Assembly (NCBI GenBank): GCA_015179025.1
Contig: WHUX01000010.1
Location: 372,001 to 436,000, forward strand
Length of the DNA: 64,000 bases
Direction: 5' to 3'
Origin: Terfezia claveryi
Taxonomy: Eukaryota; Ascomycota; Pezizomycetes; Pezizales; Pezizaceae
Shown here piece after piece: positions 47,566 through 59,878 of the stretch; the first letter of the stretch is position 1; each line of letters starts with the position of its first letter. A program made the translations under genes and the position numbers. The notes beneath the pieces are model-generated. The model saw only the letters and a program-made list of their open reading frames with translations. It had not been told where the DNA came from and did no database searches.

Positions 47566-49865
47566 ATGTCCGAAACTACTCCCACTCGCGGTTCCTCAGT
47601 GATATATTCATCAGGAGCAACCGGATCTCCAGACCTCCGGTTCTTGCATTACAACGATGTTAGTGAATATAGCTCCTTCGCTTCCATAGAACTATCATTG
47701 ACCATATCCCAGGTGTACCATATTTCTGGCGGTTCACAAGACCCAGTTGGTGGAGCAGCACGCTTCGTTTCGCTAGCCAACTACTACCGAGATGCACCAG
47801 AGTTTGCTTCACTGCCTAGGTTACTTACTTTCTTCTCTGGTGATTCATTCAATCCCTCGCTGGAAAGTTCGGTCACCAAAGGGCGACATATGGTCCCTAT
47901 CTTGAATAAAATCAAGACCGACGTAGCTTGCCTTGGGAACCACGACTTGGATTTTGGGGTCGAGCAGTTCATGTATCTGGCAAAGCAGTGTAAATTCCCT
48001 TGGTTGTGCGCAAATGTAGTGGATCCTGCTATTGGTGGTCCAATCGGGAAACTCAAAGGAACACATCTGCTTAAAAACAACGGGGTAAAGATTGGGGTCA
48101 TCGGATTAGTAGAAAGGTGTATTGTCAAATCGTCAGTGTTTCCCCGTTGGATTTATGCTGATGGCTGTGGACAGAGAATGGCTGGATACAATCAACACAT
48201 TACCACCCAATCTTCAATACACCGATGCTGTTGAGACAGCTAAAGAGCTAATACCTCAATTAAGAACAGACGGAGCGGAGATTGTAAGTTCTTAAAGATA
48301 ATAAAAATACAAAGTCCTTGCTGATATTACTAATCTCAGATCATTGTTGTATCCCACCAGAGGGAGCCGAATGATGTCAGTACCTCCTAGATTAGTCTGG
48401 GAAGATTACTAAATCCATATTGCTCTGCAGGTGCGACTGGCCCAAGAAACCCCAGAAGGGCTTATTGACATTATACTTGGAGGGTACGTTCTGCCTTGCT
48501 GGTAATACATGATCTCCATATGCTGAATTTCTATACAAAAGACATGACCATCACTATGCACACCAAATAATCAATAGCTGCCATGTGATACGATCTGGTT
48601 GTGATTTTAAGCAATTATCATACATTGAAGTACGGAAAAAGACCAAAGACAACTCGATACCTGGTTGGCATTTCGATATCATAAGAAGGGATATTACAAA
48701 GGAGATGTAAGTACTTTTGCTTTCTCGGTCAACTGGTAATGTATAGTGGCCGATCTGATATTTATAGACCAGAAGACCTAGAAACTGTCCAAATTGTGGA
48801 CAAGCTGAGTTCTGGACTACGAGCCAAGTTGGAGCAGCCAATTGGATTTACATCAGTTCCTCTTGATGCAAAATTCACGACTGTAAGGACAAAAGAGTCA
48901 AATATTGGCAACTTTGTGTGAGTATAGCTTTAATGCCGTGCTAGCAATCTGCTGACTTCATCTGATAGCTGTGATCTAATGCGGTACTATTACTCTGCCG
49001 ACTGTGCAATAATGGCTGCAGGAACGATCAGGGGTGATCAAATCTACCCGAAGGGTGTTTTGAAAGTGTTGGATATAGTCAGCTGTTTTCCGTTTGAAGA
49101 CCCCGTTGTAGTCATTAAAGTATCTGGTGCAAAGATTATCGAAGCATTAGAAAATGGATTATCAAAGGTTCCAGCGCTGGAAGGTGAGCTTTGTTTTCAT
49201 ATTTGTTATATATTCTTTGCATACTCACATAAGATCTTTACTCAGGGCGTTTCCCCCAAGTCTCTAACATTTTCTTGACATATGATCCGTCACGTGAGCC
49301 GGGTTCTCGCATTACTTCTTGCAAAATAGGTCGGGAGGAAATCATTCTAGACAAAAAATATACCTGCTCCACAAGAGGGTATATGGCGAAGGGCAAAGAT
49401 GGATTCACTGCTTTATCACGAGGCGAAGGGGCGGAGGAAATCGTCGACGAAGAGAATGGGGTCTTAATCGCTATGATTATTCGACAGTACTTCCTTTCGC
49501 TGAAGGTCCTTGGAAAATGGCGCCGCGGTGGCCGGATTCGGGATCTCTTTAGGGGGCTTAAACGGGATAAGGCCGGAGAGGGAGAATTGGAAGAAAGTGC
49601 TGCGGATGAGAGTAATGGAGAGGACAATGAGTTAAGCGACGATGAGTCTGATGATGTTGAATTCGATGTAGATGCACTACATGGAGACCATGGTGAGGAT
49701 GAGTGCCACGAACCAGAGGTATTCAGGAGTCGAGACTTGATAAAAAGGGCGGGATTAAAGTGGGCACGGCTAGCGGGGGTGAAAGAGCATGCACATCAGG
49801 AACTTGAGGTAGATTGGACCAGGAGTGTGGCCCCGAGAGTGGAAGGGCGTATTCGTACTGTGTAA
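47566..49865 (+). CDS. 5'-nucleotidase / metallophosphoesterase family protein
   Basis: Nine exons: 47566-47658, 47713-48116, 48175-48283, 48340-48375, 48431-48483, 48542-48706, 48768-48917, 48969-49183, 49246-49865; 614 aa. The metallophosphatase domain shows LHYNDVYHISGG (metal ligands D and H), FFSGDSFNPS, CLGNHDLDFG (the GNHD motif), VVSHQREPNDV and LGGHDHHYA (GHxH). The 5_nucleotid_C domain follows: ESNIGNFVCDLMRYYY, CAIMAAGTIRGD, FPFEDPVVVIKVSGAKIIEAL, FPQVSNIFLTYDPS. A long acidic C-terminal extension (SAADESNGEDNELSDDESDD) lies after it. There is no signal peptide or GPI site, so an intracellular nucleotidase or UDP-sugar hydrolase type role is likely; the substrate is not determined. 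The 36-nt exon 4 is very short but conserved in frame. Confidence 0.9.
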
Positions 49866-49947
49866 AGCACTCTGAATCTGAATTTTAAAAGCCAAACCTA
49901 GCACTTGATATTGGGAAATGCCCAAACAACCCCCTGACGGAGGTCAT

Positions 49948-50034
49948 GCAACCTGACTAGTTCTCCCTCACGTCCTCTGTGTGAGAAGTGTGGTTGCTTA
50001 GATCTTACTAGTCCTACTTAAGTCTGGTTGGCAC
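49948..50034. repeat. Dispersed hairpin-type repeat, imperfect copy
   Basis: Inverted arms TGCAACCTGACTAG (49948-49961) and AAGTCTGGTTGGCAC (about 50020-50034) are separated by about 58 bp; the left arm has one mismatch to the family consensus. It lies between the nucleotidase stop and the TFIIIC gene start. Confidence 0.55.
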
Positions 50035-50109
50035 TTGCTAATACTTGTAAGAATTATAAACGAGACTAATTAATCGTGATGTAGCAAACAGTCGACAACT
50101 TCAATCGCA

Positions 50110-53100
50110 ATGTTACGTGATATTCGCCTTCGATTCTGGCCAACGTATCATGATTGTCTCCGCTGGTCCCAGGGCGGAGAGATTGCGATTCTTGCTAATG
50201 AATATGTCTATATCCTAGTAACGTATATCTCCGCACTTTCCACAAATAGTAATTGCTAACTGGCTAATAGTTGCCCTGCAAGGAAGATTCAAAGAACATC
50301 AAAGGAACTCCTCAGTTTCAGGCAACTAAAGCTGAACTACAGTCATCTCCCAGGGATGAACTTTTAAATGAGCCTGGTATTTTTAACTCCGTAGGAACCA
50401 ACAATTGCGGCTGCTTCTGCTGACGAATTGAGAAGCTTGTACAAAAATAACGGCTATTTATTCAATTGGCGAGGAGCAGGGCCCAGGCCATATTAAGGCT
50501 ATAGAATGGAGCCCGTTAGGCCTGTCACATAGAAGAGGGTATGATGAGTTATGGCACGGTGCTGCATACCTGAATTAGGGCTGATTCTGAAGCAGATGTT
50601 TGCTCGCGGTGCTCACAACAACACATCGGTTGAAGGTCTTCCAACCCGACGGGCACCCCACAAATCTATGGAAGGTCGTCTATAATATTAGTGATCTGAT
50701 GGAAGATTATTTTGGTGTGGCGAAATCTGTTGAAGAAATTCAGATGAAAAGCTTGCGGTGTCGGGCACGAGGTACACACATTTGCGCTTGAGGTGAGTTA
50801 TAAAGATTAAACTGACCAGATGGGCTTGGGTATAGCAATGGCATGGAGTTCTCTATGTGAATTTTGGGGCATGAAATGGGGACAGAGTGTACTGGCCGTC
50901 GCCAATGACAACTTGGAGGTGGTCTTGATGCTGTAAGGATTTTGAAATTCATAGCAATTCAGGACTGTTGCTAACATCCGGAAAATAGCCTATCATCCGA
51001 GTCCTGCAAGATAGTATGTGTATTCAGCCCAACAAAAGCAGCGGGGCCGGGCTTCCATCCCAAATTGTCATGGTCTCCCTGGAGGGCCGTATCTCGGAAT
51101 AAAGCAGAATTCTTCCTCGTTGTCGTCCACCGAGGAACTGTTACTTTACACAGAGTGTCTATGATGCGAGAAACCGATGGCGTTATGACTATGTCTGTGT
51201 CTGTGGATGAAAAAAAATCTTACCAAATAGGAACTGCAGCGACGGAAGCACATCCTGTACTGGGAATGTCCTGGTACGATAAGGTATGTACCCAGTACAT
51301 AGGAGTATTACCCAGCTCTGTTGTGAGATTGATACAATGATGCTCACATACTTTGGGCCAGAGGGTAAAAGATCATTGGCTTTTTGTCTATGCAATCCAG
51401 CTATCAGTCCGGGTAGTAGCCATCAAGTGCGACGCGACCGATATTGTTACCGGGAAAAATATGCATGTCTGGGAGTTTGACAATAGCTACATAGATTCGG
51501 CGAGTGGTATAGTACTCTACTCGTGCCTGTAAGCTCCAATACTAAGTTTCTGCAGGTCTACTGATATGCTCGAGCCCGTCATCTGCAAGCTCCTTTGAGA
51601 TCCACCTCTCCACGATTCTGGGGAACACTCAAATAATTAACTGGGTCTTTGACTTGCCAGGGGACCACTCACCTGGGGTTCGTAAGCGCCACATCCAGGA
51701 GTCCGGGAGGATGGTAGCTGAACCTGCTCGAAAGCAGCGTGAGCAAGATTGGGATTATATTATTCAAGAGAAAAAGCAAGACTTTATTGCAGAATGGGAC
51801 GTCAATTCCGCAACATGCAAGGTGTGGGGCATAGCGAAGAGCCCTTTCTCGGGGCTCATTGCGGTAGTAATAAGCCTGGAACCTGATGATAGTCTACAAT
51901 ATGTTACACACTCGAGAGAGACGAGTAGGTTAATTTTTGGTATACGCACTGAGGGAGAAGACGTGGTGGAGAGGTTGTATGGACAAGAGAAGTTGCCCCT
52001 AAGTATGTTCTAGCTTAGGAATATGAATAAATAGAGTGTTACTAATTTGGCTCTTTAGTAACTTGCCACTCTTCCCACAACTTTATCACAGAATGCGCGA
52101 ATTTGTTCGATGCAGAGCGTACCCTAATCGATATATCAGAGGGCAGTGCGTCAGCGGACTCTAAGGTAACTGGTTTTGACACCCTCATGGAGATAATCAA
52201 TTCCTACAATCCTACACAAGATCCTTCTGCCGATTTAGTCCGCCCGAGAATGTGAGTCTAAATTTGGCATCCTGCATACATTTACTCATTATACGACAGA
52301 AGCCCAAACATATCCCGTCTCGCTTTAATAGATAGCCTTTCTCGCAATATCTTCGATCCCTCTCATCTTACGGCTCTGCGACTCGCTGTTTGTCTACGCT
52401 TATTCCCACAATGTCGCCGGGATGACGGAACCCTGATTATACCACTTTACAAGGATGAACCGGTAATGGTGGCCAATCTGGTCATGAACACCCTAGCAGC
52501 AGGAAGGGTATTGAAAGCTAAAGACCCCTTAAGTCGTCGAATAGTTTACAGTGCAGCGATGATTGGTATTGTTGGATTGTGGAGATTTGGAGCGACACTT
52601 CTAGAGCCATGCCGGGAGACTCTCAGATGGCTGCAGTCCCAGGATTCTCAGCTAGACTTGGAGTGGGAACAGCAATTTATTGCAAGTACGATAGACTTAG
52701 GGAAAGGCAACGAGATGGCACAGGATGTTTTGAAAAAACAGCTGGCTGCAATCACAGAGCTGGAAGATAAAATGACAAGATGTATGTTGTGCGAGGGAAG
52801 TTTTAAATGGGAGGACCTGACGATTGCGGAATGCTCTGGTGGCCATAGATATCGTAAGTCCCCCAGCTTCAAATACCATCAAGTGCGGGTTACATGAGTG
52901 CTAACAAGGAGCGTATTATTAGCGAGATGTGCAATCACGTACTTACCGATACAGTCTGGACAGGATTGGAAGTCCTGCTTAATCTGTGAACGAAATACTT
53001 TTGAAAAGAGAGACCAGGCTGTCATTGAAAATGGTTATAATATGGGAGCTGAAGATACCTTAATGAGCGTGTTGCTGGATGCATGGGATATTTGTGTCCA

Positions 53101-53122
53101 CTGTGGAGGAAGGTATCGTTGA
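50110..53122 (+). CDS. TFIIIC subunit with TFIIIC-delta and zf-TFIIIC domains
   Basis: Eleven exons: 50110-50217, 50271-50376, 50433-50538, 50596-50771, 50836-50932, 50989-51283, 51362-51506, 51556-52002, 52059-52251, 52300-52853, 52923-53122; 808 aa. It is a subunit of the RNA polymerase III assembly factor that binds tRNA gene promoters. The N-terminal propeller begins CLRWSQGGEIAILANEYVYIL, then IYSIGEEQGPGHIKAIEWSP and GCLLAVLTTTHRLKVF. The C-terminal putative zinc finger has paired cysteines: CMLCEGSF, ECSGGHRYPRCAITYLP, CLICER and CVHCGGRYR at the very end. Exon joins were chosen to keep these motifs in frame; exon 2/3 and 6/7 joins rest on one acceptor choice each. GTF3C4/Sfc9-like; the exact orthologue is not certain. 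Confidence 0.85.
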
Positions 53123-53690
53123 ACTTTGGTCAATATCACGTGAAATCATCACCTATCATGCCGATGCGCATGCATCCCGTAAGCGTACGTTCTAACTATC
53201 TACCTACATACATAGTACCTACAGTATATGTAGCAGGGTATGAACTAGAGTATATCGACCAATTCTTTGACGCAGGGCTTCTTCATTCGCTTTCAAGGTT
53301 CCGTATACTCTAGGCTCGTGATCATGAACGATTGCCTCAGATGCTGGACTAGGTTACTTATGCTCCAGCTAACTAGTTGATTTGGATACCCATTCCTTGG
53401 CAACCTCTGACTGTGCTCCGTTGCAGTTCTGCTCGTTGTAGGTAGCTAGCCATAGCGACCCTTTTTACTCACCGGAGAAGCCAAAAAATAACACCAACGG
53501 CATCTCCTTAATTTTCGGTCGCGAACGTGGGGCACAGGTTTTCGGAACTGCATCGCCATTGTTCTGCCCCCGGCCTGTGTTTACCCCGCCTAATCCAACT
53601 TTCGAACATATCTTGTATCAGCACATAGAAAACAGCTACCAGCAGCTCAATCTTTACCTTCAGACCTCTTACCAAGCTACAGTAGACAAG
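53123..53690. other. Kinesin upstream region
   Basis: About 570 bp between two tandem genes, with tandem TACCTACA-like motifs at 53200-53230. It contains the promoter and 5' UTR of the kinesin gene. Confidence 0.5.
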
Positions 53691-56600
53691 ATGGCGTACG
53701 TTATTATTCTCACTTTCTGCAGCCCACCACCGATAAACAGGGACTAATGGACGAACAGGAGTGGGGGATCTGGGAGCTATAACACCATTAAGGGTGCGTA
53801 CTAAATAGCTTGCCATACTATTTTCAAAGTAAATTCACTCACATGTCTAATATGATGCAGTGGTGGCTCGATTTCGACCTCAGAACTCTATAGAAATACG
53901 GGAAGGAGGGCAGCCTATCGTCCAGTTTCACTCTGAAGATACCTGCGAGTTGACAGTGGGTTCGTCACCATGAGAGTGCATCGCCAAATAGCTGATACCG
54001 TGGTTGTATACAGAGCAAAGAAGCGAGTGGATCGTTCACCTTTGATCGGGTGTTTGATATGACCTCTAAACAGGCCGATGTTTTCAACTTCTCCATTAAA
54101 CCGACTGTTGACGATATACTAAACGGATACAATGGAACAGTGTTTGCCTATGGTCAGACTGGTGCAGGTAAATCTTATACGATGATGGGTGCGGATATCG
54201 ACAACGATGCCCACAAAGGTGTCATTCCGAGAATCGTTGAGCAAATCTTCTACTGTATCACCAATTCGCCTCAGAGCATGGAATATACTGTGAGAGTATC
54301 GTACATGGAGATTTACATGGAGAGGATTAGGGATTTGCTAAACCCAATCAACGACAACCTGCCTGTGCACGAAGATAAGGGAAGAGGTGTCTACGTCAAA
54401 GGCTTGTTGGAGCTATATGTGTCGAGCGTTCAGGAGGTCTATGAGGTTATGCGAAGAGGTGGTGCAGCGCGTTCCGTTTCCGCAACAAACATGAATCAAG
54501 AATCCTCCAGATCTCACTCAATATTTGTCATCAGTGTCTCACAGAAAAACGTCGAAACCGGGTCTACGAAGAATGGTAACTTGTACTTGGTTGATTTGGC
54601 AGGCTCCGAAAAGGTTGGGAAGACGGGTGCATCAGGGCAGACTCTTGAGGAGGCAAAGAAAATCAACAAATCTTTGTCAACGCTAGGAATGGTCATCAAT
54701 AATTTGACAGATGGATCGAAATACATCCCATATAGAGACTCCAAACTTACCAGAATCTTGCAAGAATCCCTCGGAGGTAACTCTAGGACAACCCTCATTA
54801 TCAATTGCTCGCCTTCCTCTTACAACGACTCCGAAACACTATCGACCCTGCGGTTTGGTATGCGTGCAAAGTCGATCAAAAATAAGGCAAAAGTCAATAC
54901 CGAGCTCTCCCCTGCAGAGCTCAAGGCCCTTCTCAAGAAGTCACAAACTTTGAATTTAGGATTTCAGGAGTATGTTACATCGTTGGAACAAGAGGTTATT
55001 ATCTGGCGAAATGGAGATGTTGTACCACAGGAGAAATGGGCAGCTCCCACAGCCAAAGTCGAAGGCATGAAGACTAGCGCCAGCCAGAGGCCCGGCACAC
55101 CATCGGCAGGACGACCCCTATCCGAGGCTCTGCCCAGTACTCCACGGCCAGACAGCAGGATAGATCTGAGGTCTTCAACCCCCCTCATTCCACTAGATAA
55201 GGATGAAAAGGAAGAGTTCCTAAGAAGGGAAAACGAGTTACAAGATCAACTTGCTGATAGAGAATCGCAGCTGAGTGTTGCGGAGAAAGCACTGAAGGAT
55301 GCGAAGGAGGAGCTTGCTTTCTTGAAGGAGCATGACACCAAAACAGTGAAAAATAATGAAAAGCTCACCAGAGATGTTAATGAGCTCAGGATGCATCTTG
55401 AGAAGATCTCTTTTGAGAGCAAGGAAGCCCAGATTACCATGGATGGCCTCAAGGAAGCTAACCTGGAATTAACTACTGAATTGAGCGAGGTTAAGCAGCA
55501 CCTTGCAGACGTGAAGATGGCCACCAAGGAGACTTCTACTATGATTGATGAGAAGGAGAAGAAGAAGGCTGAGAAGATGGCAAAGATGATGGCAGGCTTT
55601 GACTTGGGAGTAGAGGTTTTCTCGGATAACGAGAAGAGGATAAGACAAGTGATCGAGCGCGTAGATCAACTCACCGAGAATAATAGCGAGGGGATCGATA
55701 TCAGCCTCGATGATCTTAAGACGCTGCGAACTCAGCTGGTGGAAACCCAAGGAATTGTTCGACAAGCCGAGTTGTCGCTGAATCAGAGGTCAGAGCAGGA
55801 GGCCGCTGCTGCCAAGAGGCGTGATGAGTTGGAAGCACGACTCCTGGCTATTGAACGAGAATACCAGGAACTTTTGGAGAAGAGTCTTGGAGAGTCAGAC
55901 TCCGCTGAGCTCAAGGAGAGGTTGGAGAAGGCCTTTAACAATAAGAGAGATGTTGAGTTGAAGGTTTTGGAAGAGTTGAAGCTTGAGTTGACTAAGAAGA
56001 GCGAGGAGAATGAGAAGCTCAAGTCTAGTGTGGAGGACCTTGAACGTAGGGCAAAGGTCAACGATGTCGGAGCTCTTCCGAATGGCAAGACGATTGCGCA
56101 GCAAATTGCCGAGTTTGATGTGATGAAGAAGTCGCTTATGCGGGATCTCCAAAATCGATGCGAAAGGGTGCGTATCATCATCTAGCATTCGCATTTCATA
56201 TTTGCTAATCCTTGTCTCAGGTTGTGGAGCTTGAAATCTCTCTTGATGAGACCCGGGAACAATACAACAATGTTCTTCGCTCCTCAAATAACCGTGCTCA
56301 ACAGAAGAAGATGGCGTTCCTTGAGAGGAACCTTGAACAACTCACTCATGTGCAACGACAATTGGTCGAACAAAACAACACTTTGAAGAAGGAGGTTGCT
56401 ATCGCCGAGAAGAAACTCAGTGCAAGAAATGAGAGGATAGTGAGCTTAGAAAGCTTGCTCCAAGAGAGTCAAGAAAAGCTTACAGCGGCGAACCATAGGT
56501 ATGCAGTTTCTGTAGCGTTTATCATCATTTGTCCCGTTTCTTGCTAACATTCGTCCACCTCCAGATTCGAGGCTCAACTTACTGCTGTGAAGGAGCGGCT

Positions 56601-56814
56601 CGAAGCTGTAAAGGCTGGATCCAAGGGCATGCAGCCAGCCCTCTTCAGCTTCGCTGGCGCGTCATCACGCATTGCCAAACCCCTTCGTGGAGGTGGAGGG
56701 GACGCGGGCGTGGTGAATGGAAATATACCGGCTATCTTGTCTGGGACACAGGGTAGCTCTGCACAAGCAGAGGCGCAGCAAAAGCGAACAAGCTGGTTCT
56801 TCAACCAGAGGTAG
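53691..56814 (+). CDS. Conventional kinesin heavy chain (kinesin-1)
   Basis: Six exons: 53691-53695, 53759-53793, 53861-53955, 54014-56167, 56221-56498, 56565-56814; 938 aa. It is a plus-end microtubule motor moving vesicles and dynein toward the hyphal tip. The motor domain (about 1-330) has VVARFRPQN, the P-loop GQTGAGKSYTMMG, switch I NQESSRSHSIF, switch II DLAGSEK and YRDSKLTRILQESLGGNSRT. The neck and a long coiled coil follow (about 345-850), with a break near the GTPSAGRPLSEALPSTPRP hinge. The tail contains SSRIAKPLRGGGG, the IAK auto-inhibition and microtubule-binding motif of kinesin-1. Length equals fungal Kin1/KinA. The first coding exon is just five nucleotides (ATGGC), leading to MASGGSGSYNTIKVVARF. 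Confidence 0.96.
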
Positions 56815-57477
56815 ATGAATTGCACTTGAACGATACCCATGACTTTCTTCCTTTTTTTCCTTTCCTATTCTAGTCATTTATCTTCCCTTCTCTGCTGCTC
56901 CTTGTTAGAGTGATGGCGATGGTGGTTGTGTTATGATTATTTTCTTAGTGGCTTTACCACTCCGTGGTTTTAATTATTAAATATGTTTGGGTTTGGTTTG
57001 TTGGGCTTGAAGGGGGCGGCGTATTTTCAACAAGAATAGATTGAAGGGGGGGCTGCGGTGGATGGGCTGAAAAGGGTATTTGGCTGGTCATAAGTATTCA
57101 GGGCTATGCTAGGGTGATATGAACTGGAATCGGGATAGGTAAATGGGGCTGGGTATGCGGATATGGAACGGGATCCGGATTGGGATGAGACGGAAAATGG
57201 GGAGGAAAGGCATCTGCTAAGGCAGAAACATCGGGATTTTCTCACCTTCTCTTGTCCTCGGATTTCTTTTCAATTAAGGAGTAGAAATTGTGTTAATGAT
57301 GCAACCTTTTTCCTATGCTTGGTGCATGGCGATCTTGCATATTCTTGCATTTTGCAGAGTAAATCTCATTGATCTCCACGCTAAGCCTGAAATCTTGGCA
57401 ACAAGGAAGTAAATTAACTATGTAACGTCCCCAAAAATCCATCTGGTCACCCAAACACCACCAAACAACCCCACACA
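56815..57477. other. Kinesin 3' UTR and LCP5 upstream region
   Basis: About 660 bp. Pyrimidine-rich just after the kinesin stop; the right end (57440-57477) is a CA-rich leader before the LCP5 start. No gene seen. Confidence 0.5.
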
Positions 57478-58759
57478 ATGCCCTCCTCAGAAGCGCCTCT
57501 GGTGGCAGCCCCGTGCCTAACATCAATACTAACCTCACTGACCACGTCCCTGCAATCGGCCCTCGAAACCCTCCCCCAGAAACCTAGCTATCTCCCTCCA
57601 CCTAATGGCATTTCACTCCTAGACCTGAAGAACGAAGCAATGCTCTCTTATCTGCATAATATAGTCTACCTGGTACTTTTACGGCTACGCAGTGTGCAAG
57701 GGGAGGAAGGGATGGATATTTCGACGTGTGTGGAGCAGTTGGTGGTGCTGAGGGCGTTGTTGGAGAAGGGTGTGAAGCCAGTGGAGGGGAAGCTGAGGTA
57801 TGAGATTGAGAAAGTTGTTGGGAGGAGTGTGGATGCAGAGGTGGCTGCGCAGGGGAGGAGGGTGAATGTGAAAAAGAGCAGTGGTGAGGAGGATGAGAGT
57901 GGGGACGAAGATGAGCGTGAGGATGAGGATGAGGATGAGCATGAGGAGAGGGATGGGGATGGTCCATTGGCAGACGACGCTCCAAAGAACGGCGCAACAA
58001 TCAGAATCAATACCACCCTTGACATCGATGGACAACCTGTCCTACCTCACTCCGTACCTATCGTCGCCGCCGCCGCCGGAATCACACAATCAACCGACGA
58101 CCTTAGCCACCGCCCCAACGTCGGCGTCCTCACAAGATTTCAAAACGCGCCCACCACGAACACCCCTACCAAATCCACCACCACCATCTCACACACCCCT
58201 GACGGGATCTACCGCCCCCCCGCATCGCCGCCGTTTCCATGCCCAACGACCCTCTCTCCACTACTACCTCCTCTACCTCCATCACCACCGCCCGGCTCAA
58301 CAAAAAGTCCCACAACCTCGACGAATTCATCGCCTCAGAGCTCTCCTCCGCGCCCCTCGCCGAGCCCTCCATCGGCTCCACCATCGTCTCCTCCGGGCGC
58401 GGCATAAAAACCTCGCAAATTCGCCGCGAGGAGGCCGAGCGCATGGAATACGAAGAGAACAATTTCGTTAGATTACCGAAATTGTCAAAGAAGGAGGCCG
58501 CGCAGAAAACGCGGAGGGAGAGGATGTCTGGGGCGGACTCGTTTGGAGGGGAGGATTGGAGGAGTTTTGCGGGGGATTTGGATAGGATTACGGCGAGAGC
58601 GGGCAGGGAGGGGGCAAGGTGGGGCAGGTGCTGGAGAGGAGTAGGAAGAGGAAGGAAGGAGGGGGCGGGGGGGATGTTGGTGCGGGAGCGGGGGTGCGTA
58701 TAGGAAGGAAATTTAGTCGTATGGTGGATAAGGAGAATAAGAAGAGGAGGAAGGTGTAG
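57478..58759 (+). CDS. LCP5: LCP5/neuroguidin-like U3 snoRNP protein, frame broken twice
   Basis: The Sas10/C1D-type N-terminal domain (about residues 10-120) includes GISLLDLKNEAMLSYLHNI and LRYEIEKVVGRS. An acidic tract (GDEDEREDEDEDEHEE) follows. The C-terminal conserved part is NKKSHNLDEFIASELSS, SQIRREEAERMEYEENNFVR and LPKLSKKEAAQKTRRERM, then a basic end (FSRMVDKENKKRRKV) before TAG at 58757. The three parts lie in different frames. The first shift falls at a run of seven C (58215-58221) and the second at a run of five G (58610-58614); one extra base in each would restore a continuous reading. Yeast Lcp5 is needed for 18S rRNA processing in the nucleolus. Conserved sequence in all parts favours sequencing errors over true decay. 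Confidence 0.82.
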
Positions 58760-59437
58760 ACGCCGCGCTTGGTCAATTTTGTAGCATATTAAACTTCTTC
58801 CACTTTTTTATCTTTTCTGATTTTAGGACTATTTCCTATAGGATCTATACCTAAATATTCCTGGTTTTCAGTTTCATTGATTTATATATATATTTTCTGG
58901 GCCTAAAATTCCCGTCAAGGTTTTCAATGCCACGGTGATCCTACAGATACCACACTCCAATACCACACGTAGTAAATACCAAATAGAAGTTATATCCAAT
59001 ATTAACTACGGGCTATTTTATAAGCAAGTTACTTAATTAAACAAGGAACAAAGGGATAGAGCGCAAGTAAAGTAAACGACATGAAGGGGGATAAAAAAGG
59101 GAGCAATCAATCCATCAATTTGCTGAACTTTCCTTTCTTGTATCCCCTGAAAATACTCATTGTCCCAGAATCGCGGCTTTCTACATACATATTTTTCTAC
59201 AAACGTATGAACTCCAGACATATATGTATCACGGTTCCGAATAAATATGAAGGAGTTACCGTTACTTAGGCAAAGAGCAAACGTTTGAGCCAAATATGGC
59301 TATTACCGGCACAGGCATAGCGCACCATTAGCTGTATTGGTACCGGTACTATACAACCACACTACATAGCAGGTTATAGCGATCTTACCGTTATGAATAT
59401 GCTACCTACCGGTATGTACTCCGTACTGTACCTACTG

Positions 59438-59478
59438 TAGTCTGGTTGGCACAGGAGGGTGTTGTGCCAACCAGACTA
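59438..59478. repeat. Dispersed hairpin repeat, copy with perfect arms
   Basis: TAGTCTGGTTGGCAC (59438-59452) and GTGCCAACCAGACTA (59464-59478) are perfect reverse complements around an 11-base loop. CTGTACCTAC motifs occur on both outer sides. Confidence 0.88.
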
Positions 59479-59853
59479 TACTGTACCTACATAGTTATAG
59501 CAGTACATCCTTCTCTCGCTATTAGACTAGGATTCCCAAAATTTTGGGAGAGAAGGTATTTGGTTATGGGTATATTGGTCGGACTCCTCATAACTAAGTA
59601 AGTTTCTATTTGTCTCGTTGTTTTGGTGTTTAAATCACTTGCGCTATGTAGCTGCTTTCATACTGTACATACATATGCTTGGAGTGCGCATATAATATAT
59701 GAATGTACTGTACAGTATATGAAGGTAATGCCATTCCGGAACGGCCCTGCATAAATCAAAAGGAAAGGCTGAGAGTGAAGTCACCCTTTCCTAACCCTTT
59801 CCCCAACTCTCTTACTTTTTTTCCCTATAACTCCCACCTATACAGTACATACA

Positions 59854-59878
59854 TGCGAGGGGTAGTGCAACCAGACTA
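59854..59878 (+). repeat. Dispersed repeat, 25 bp identical to 34079-34103
   Basis: One unpaired arm (starting TGCGAGGGGTAGTGC, ending CCAGACTA) matches copy 1 exactly over 25 bp, 25 kb away. It looks like a half element or a terminal fragment. Confidence 0.8.
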
